Part shown: positions 62,334 to 64,000 of the stretch, piece after piece
Layout: every line of letters begins with the position of its first letter
How positions within the stretch are numbered: the stretch's first letter is position 1
Assembly: GCA_016714025.1 (NCBI GenBank)
Contig: JADJOB010000002.1
Span: forward strand, 2,450,001-2,514,000
DNA from: Saprospiraceae bacterium
GTDB lineage: Bacteria; Bacteroidota; Bacteroidia; Chitinophagales; Saprospiraceae
Length of the DNA: 64,000 bases
Reading direction: 5' to 3'
The notes under the pieces: generated by a model
Database searches by the model: none
Seen by the model: the letters and a program-made list of their open reading frames with translations, nothing else
What the model was told of the DNA's origin: nothing
Made by a program: the position numbers and the translations under genes

Positions 62334-62356
62334 GATTAGAATTTAATTTTAATAAA

Positions 62357-62393
62357 AAATGAGGAATTCCGTTTTAGTTGGAATTCCTCATTT
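62357..62393 (-). terminator. Intrinsic terminator after the FKBP lipoprotein gene
   Basis: Perfect 14-base arms (62357-62370 and 62380-62393) with a nine-base loop. On the minus strand the stem is followed by a T-rich tract (62360 to 62351 reads ATTTTTTATT). It lies 17 bases past the FKBP stop and just before prfB, so prfB may need its own promoter or readthrough. Confidence 0.75.
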
Positions 62394-62409
62394 ATAATTT
62401 AATGAAATA

Positions 62410-63318
62410 TTATTGATTGACTTTACCAACCTCAATATAAAACATAAGGTCAGCATTTTCTGGAATTACTGGAGGAGAACCTTGTGCTCCATATCCCAAA
62501 GCAGAAGGAATAAATAAAGTAGCTTTTGTTCCTTCTGTTAAACTTGCAACACCTTCATCCCAACCTTTGATTACCTGACCTGCACCTAATCCGAAAACAA
62601 ATTCTTGTCCGCGTGACCAGGAATCATCAAAATGTTTGCCGTCCATCAGCATTCCATAATAATTTACACTTACTCGTTTGCCATTTTCAGCTTTTGGGCC
62701 GGTACCTTCTTCGTGTACATAATATTTTAAACCAGATGGAAGGGTTACCATTTTATCATCTAATTTTTTAGCTTTATAATCAGCCAAAATTTGTTTAGCT
62801 TTTTCGGCAATTTCATCAGCTTTACCTTTTGAAGCTAAAGCTTTCTCTTCATTTGCTTTTTTATCGGCTTCCATATCTGCATTGTATTCAGCTTCATTTT
62901 TAATGTCAACTAAAACAACATGGAAATCCAGCATTTCGATTCCAGGAATGCCAATGGATTTTTTCATATTATCATCCAAAACCTGTGATACAATAATGCT
63001 GTCGCCTTTAGACATTAAATGCAATGCATCTGTAATTGGTTGAGCATTTTTAATGTCGGTTTTTTCAATTTTTGGTAATTTAAATTTAATTACCGGTGTC
63101 TGCATGTTAGAAGCAAATATTAATGAATCTTTACTTTTAACATAGTAACGGAAATATACATAATCCCCTTCTTTTGCTAAGTCTCCTGCTTCATCTTTAA
63201 GCATGGAAACCTCAAAACCATTTAAGGATTTTTTCTTTGCAGAACCTCCTTTACAGGCATTAAATAACAATGCTGAAGTGACTGCAATCATTAAGAATAA
63301 TACAAATAATTTTTTCAT
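62410..63318 (-). CDS. FKBP-type peptidyl-prolyl isomerase lipoprotein
   Basis: 302 residues. Lipoprotein signal (LFVLFLMIAVTSALLFNAC, lipobox FNAC). The N-terminal half (about 35-145) looks like a degenerate FKBP domain (YVYFRYYVKSKDSLIFASN, LMSKGDSIIVSQ). A charged linker (about 145-190; NEEKALASKGKADEIAEKAK) leads to a canonical FKBP domain (about 195-302; VSVNYYGMLMDGKHFDDSWS, FGLGAGQVIKGWDEGVASL, IPSALGYGAQG, PPVIPENADLMFYIEV). It is probably a periplasmic folding catalyst or chaperone on the membrane. It follows the NrnA-like gene by 18 bases. Confidence 0.92.
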   Translation of the reverse strand: MKKLFVLFLMIAVTSALLFNACKGGSAKKKSLNGFEVSMLKDEAGDLAKEGDYVYFRYYVKSKDSLIFASNMQTPVIKFKLPKIEKTDIKNAQPITDALHLMSKGDSIIVSQVLDDNMKKSIGIPGIEMLDFHVVLVDIKNEAEYNADMEADKKANEEKALASKGKADEIAEKAKQILADYKAKKLDDKMVTLPSGLKYYVHEEGTGPKAENGKRVSVNYYGMLMDGKHFDDSWSRGQEFVFGLGAGQVIKGWDEGVASLTEGTKATLFIPSALGYGAQGSPPVIPENADLMFYIEVGKVNQ

Positions 63319-63336
63319 GGAATAATAGCTATTGTT

Positions 63337-64000
63337 TTAATGAGTTAATTTCAATTCTGTTTGAGATAATGCTTCTTTTAACTTATTCAAGGTTTCTTCC
63401 AAACTAAGTTTTGATGAACCGCCTGAAGCATTTTTATGACCGCCTCCGTTGAAATGTTGTCTGCAAATTTGTTGTACAGAAATATTTCCTTTAGATCTAA
63501 GTGAAAGTTTAACAATACTTGGTTGATTCATTACAAGGGCTCCGATTTTAACGGATTTAAGCATCATTAAGTAATTAATAATTCCTTCCGTGTCTCCTCG
63601 GCGAATATCAAAATTACGATAATCTTCTTTGGTAAGATAAATTAAACCGTAATGCTGTTCCGGATACAATTCCATTCGATTATGAAGACAATGACCTAAT
63701 AAACGGAGGTATTTTTCAGGTTGACTGTTGTTGACCAGTTCCTGAATTCTGGTATCGTTCAATCCTTCAGCTTTTAATTCTGATAGGATTTTAAATAATT
63801 TAGGACTGGTTGCATGATGAAAAGAACCCGTATCAGTCATGATTCCAGTATAAAGGCAGTCTCTAATTAACGATGAAATTTTAGATTTATATCCAAGTTC
63901 TGAAATGATATCATATACAATTTCAGATGTTGAACTTGCCGTTTCAATACTAAATACGAGATCTGCAAAAGGCTCCGGATCCATGTGATGATCCATCATG
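63337..64000 (-). CDS. NrnA-like DHH/DHHA1 oligoribonuclease, C-terminal part (cut by window edge)
   Basis: 220 residues are visible from the window end; the true start lies outside. The DHH motif is MMDHHMDP at the very edge. SSTSEIVYDIISELGYKS, LYTGIMTDTGSFHHATS and the DHHA1-type GGGHKNASGGSSKLS follow. The family includes bifunctional oligoribonucleases and pAp phosphatases. Upstream of the FKBP lipoprotein gene. Confidence 0.88.
   Translation of the reverse strand, partial: MMDHHMDPEPFADLVFSIETASSTSEIVYDIISELGYKSKISSLIRDCLYTGIMTDTGSFHHATSPKLFKILSELKAEGLNDTRIQELVNNSQPEKYLRLLGHCLHNRMELYPEQHYGLIYLTKEDYRNFDIRRGDTEGIINYLMMLKSVKIGALVMNQPSIVKLSLRSKGNISVQQICRQHFNGGGHKNASGGSSKLSLEETLNKLKEALSQTELKLTH

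Noticed and set aside
1..64000. CRISPR arrays, tRNA or rRNA genes, insertion sequences and prophage genes
   Set aside because: No regularly spaced repeats, cloverleaf-like sequence, transposase or phage protein was recognised; gene density leaves little room for them.

Overview
This 64 kb window looks like chromosomal DNA of a low-GC member of the Bacteroidota. The main evidence is type IX secretion (T9SS): a PorT gene beside menG, two PorP/SprF genes, and secreted proteins ending in T9SS sorting domains. Family-typical genes support it (DUF5683 beside parAB, stand-alone MnmD, a DUF5522 mini-protein, menaquinone synthesis), as do upstream boxes matching the Bacteroidetes -7 element TAnnTTTG. 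The giant adhesin-like proteins resemble those of Saprospiria; that narrower placement is inference. I saw no rRNA, tRNA, insertion sequence, prophage or CRISPR array.

Layout. 1-4.4 kb: start of gyrA, then menG-porT, an ACP phosphodiesterase-like gene, ychF and a methyltransferase. 4.4-18.8 kb (minus): two tandem copies of a three-gene surface cassette, each PorP/SprF, then a PorE-like TPR/propeller/OmpA protein, then a ~1200-residue protein with a gliding-motility C-terminal domain. 19-21.2 kb: NAD(P)HX repair enzyme overlapping a sirtuin. 21.2-29.4 kb (minus): a tight five-gene run of DUF4956 membrane protein, CotH-kinase-like T9SS cargo, HlyD-like adaptor, TolC-like protein and TonB-receptor-like outer-membrane protein. 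This is the best candidate for a poorly described system. 29.4-33.4 kb: class Ia ribonucleotide reductase with a 433-base AT-rich upstream region carrying DnaA-box-like 9-mers.

33.4-44 kb: housekeeping (RluE-type pseudouridine synthase, PdhB, Mpl, MnmD), a 55-residue lipoprotein, a thioredoxin-like lipoprotein, an SDR, and a lipB-thioesterase-BNR-repeat run. 44-50.9 kb: a secreted thioredoxin/dockerin/T9SS fusion, an orphan peptide-binding lipoprotein, an FMN reductase, and the operon UPF0173 hydrolase-parA-parB-DUF5683. 51-64 kb: SCP2, M1 peptidase, CPBP protease, DUF6580, DUF5522, dihydroorotase, purK-purE, tpiA, ppk1, cutA, prfB with an intact programmed frameshift, an FKBP lipoprotein, and the 3' part of an NrnA-like phosphoesterase cut by the window edge.

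The main theme is construction and decoration of the outer surface by T9SS, set among ordinary nucleotide, cofactor and replication genes. Several starts are non-ATG (TTG or GTG), and some -7 boxes lie so close to the ATG that leaderless transcripts are possible.
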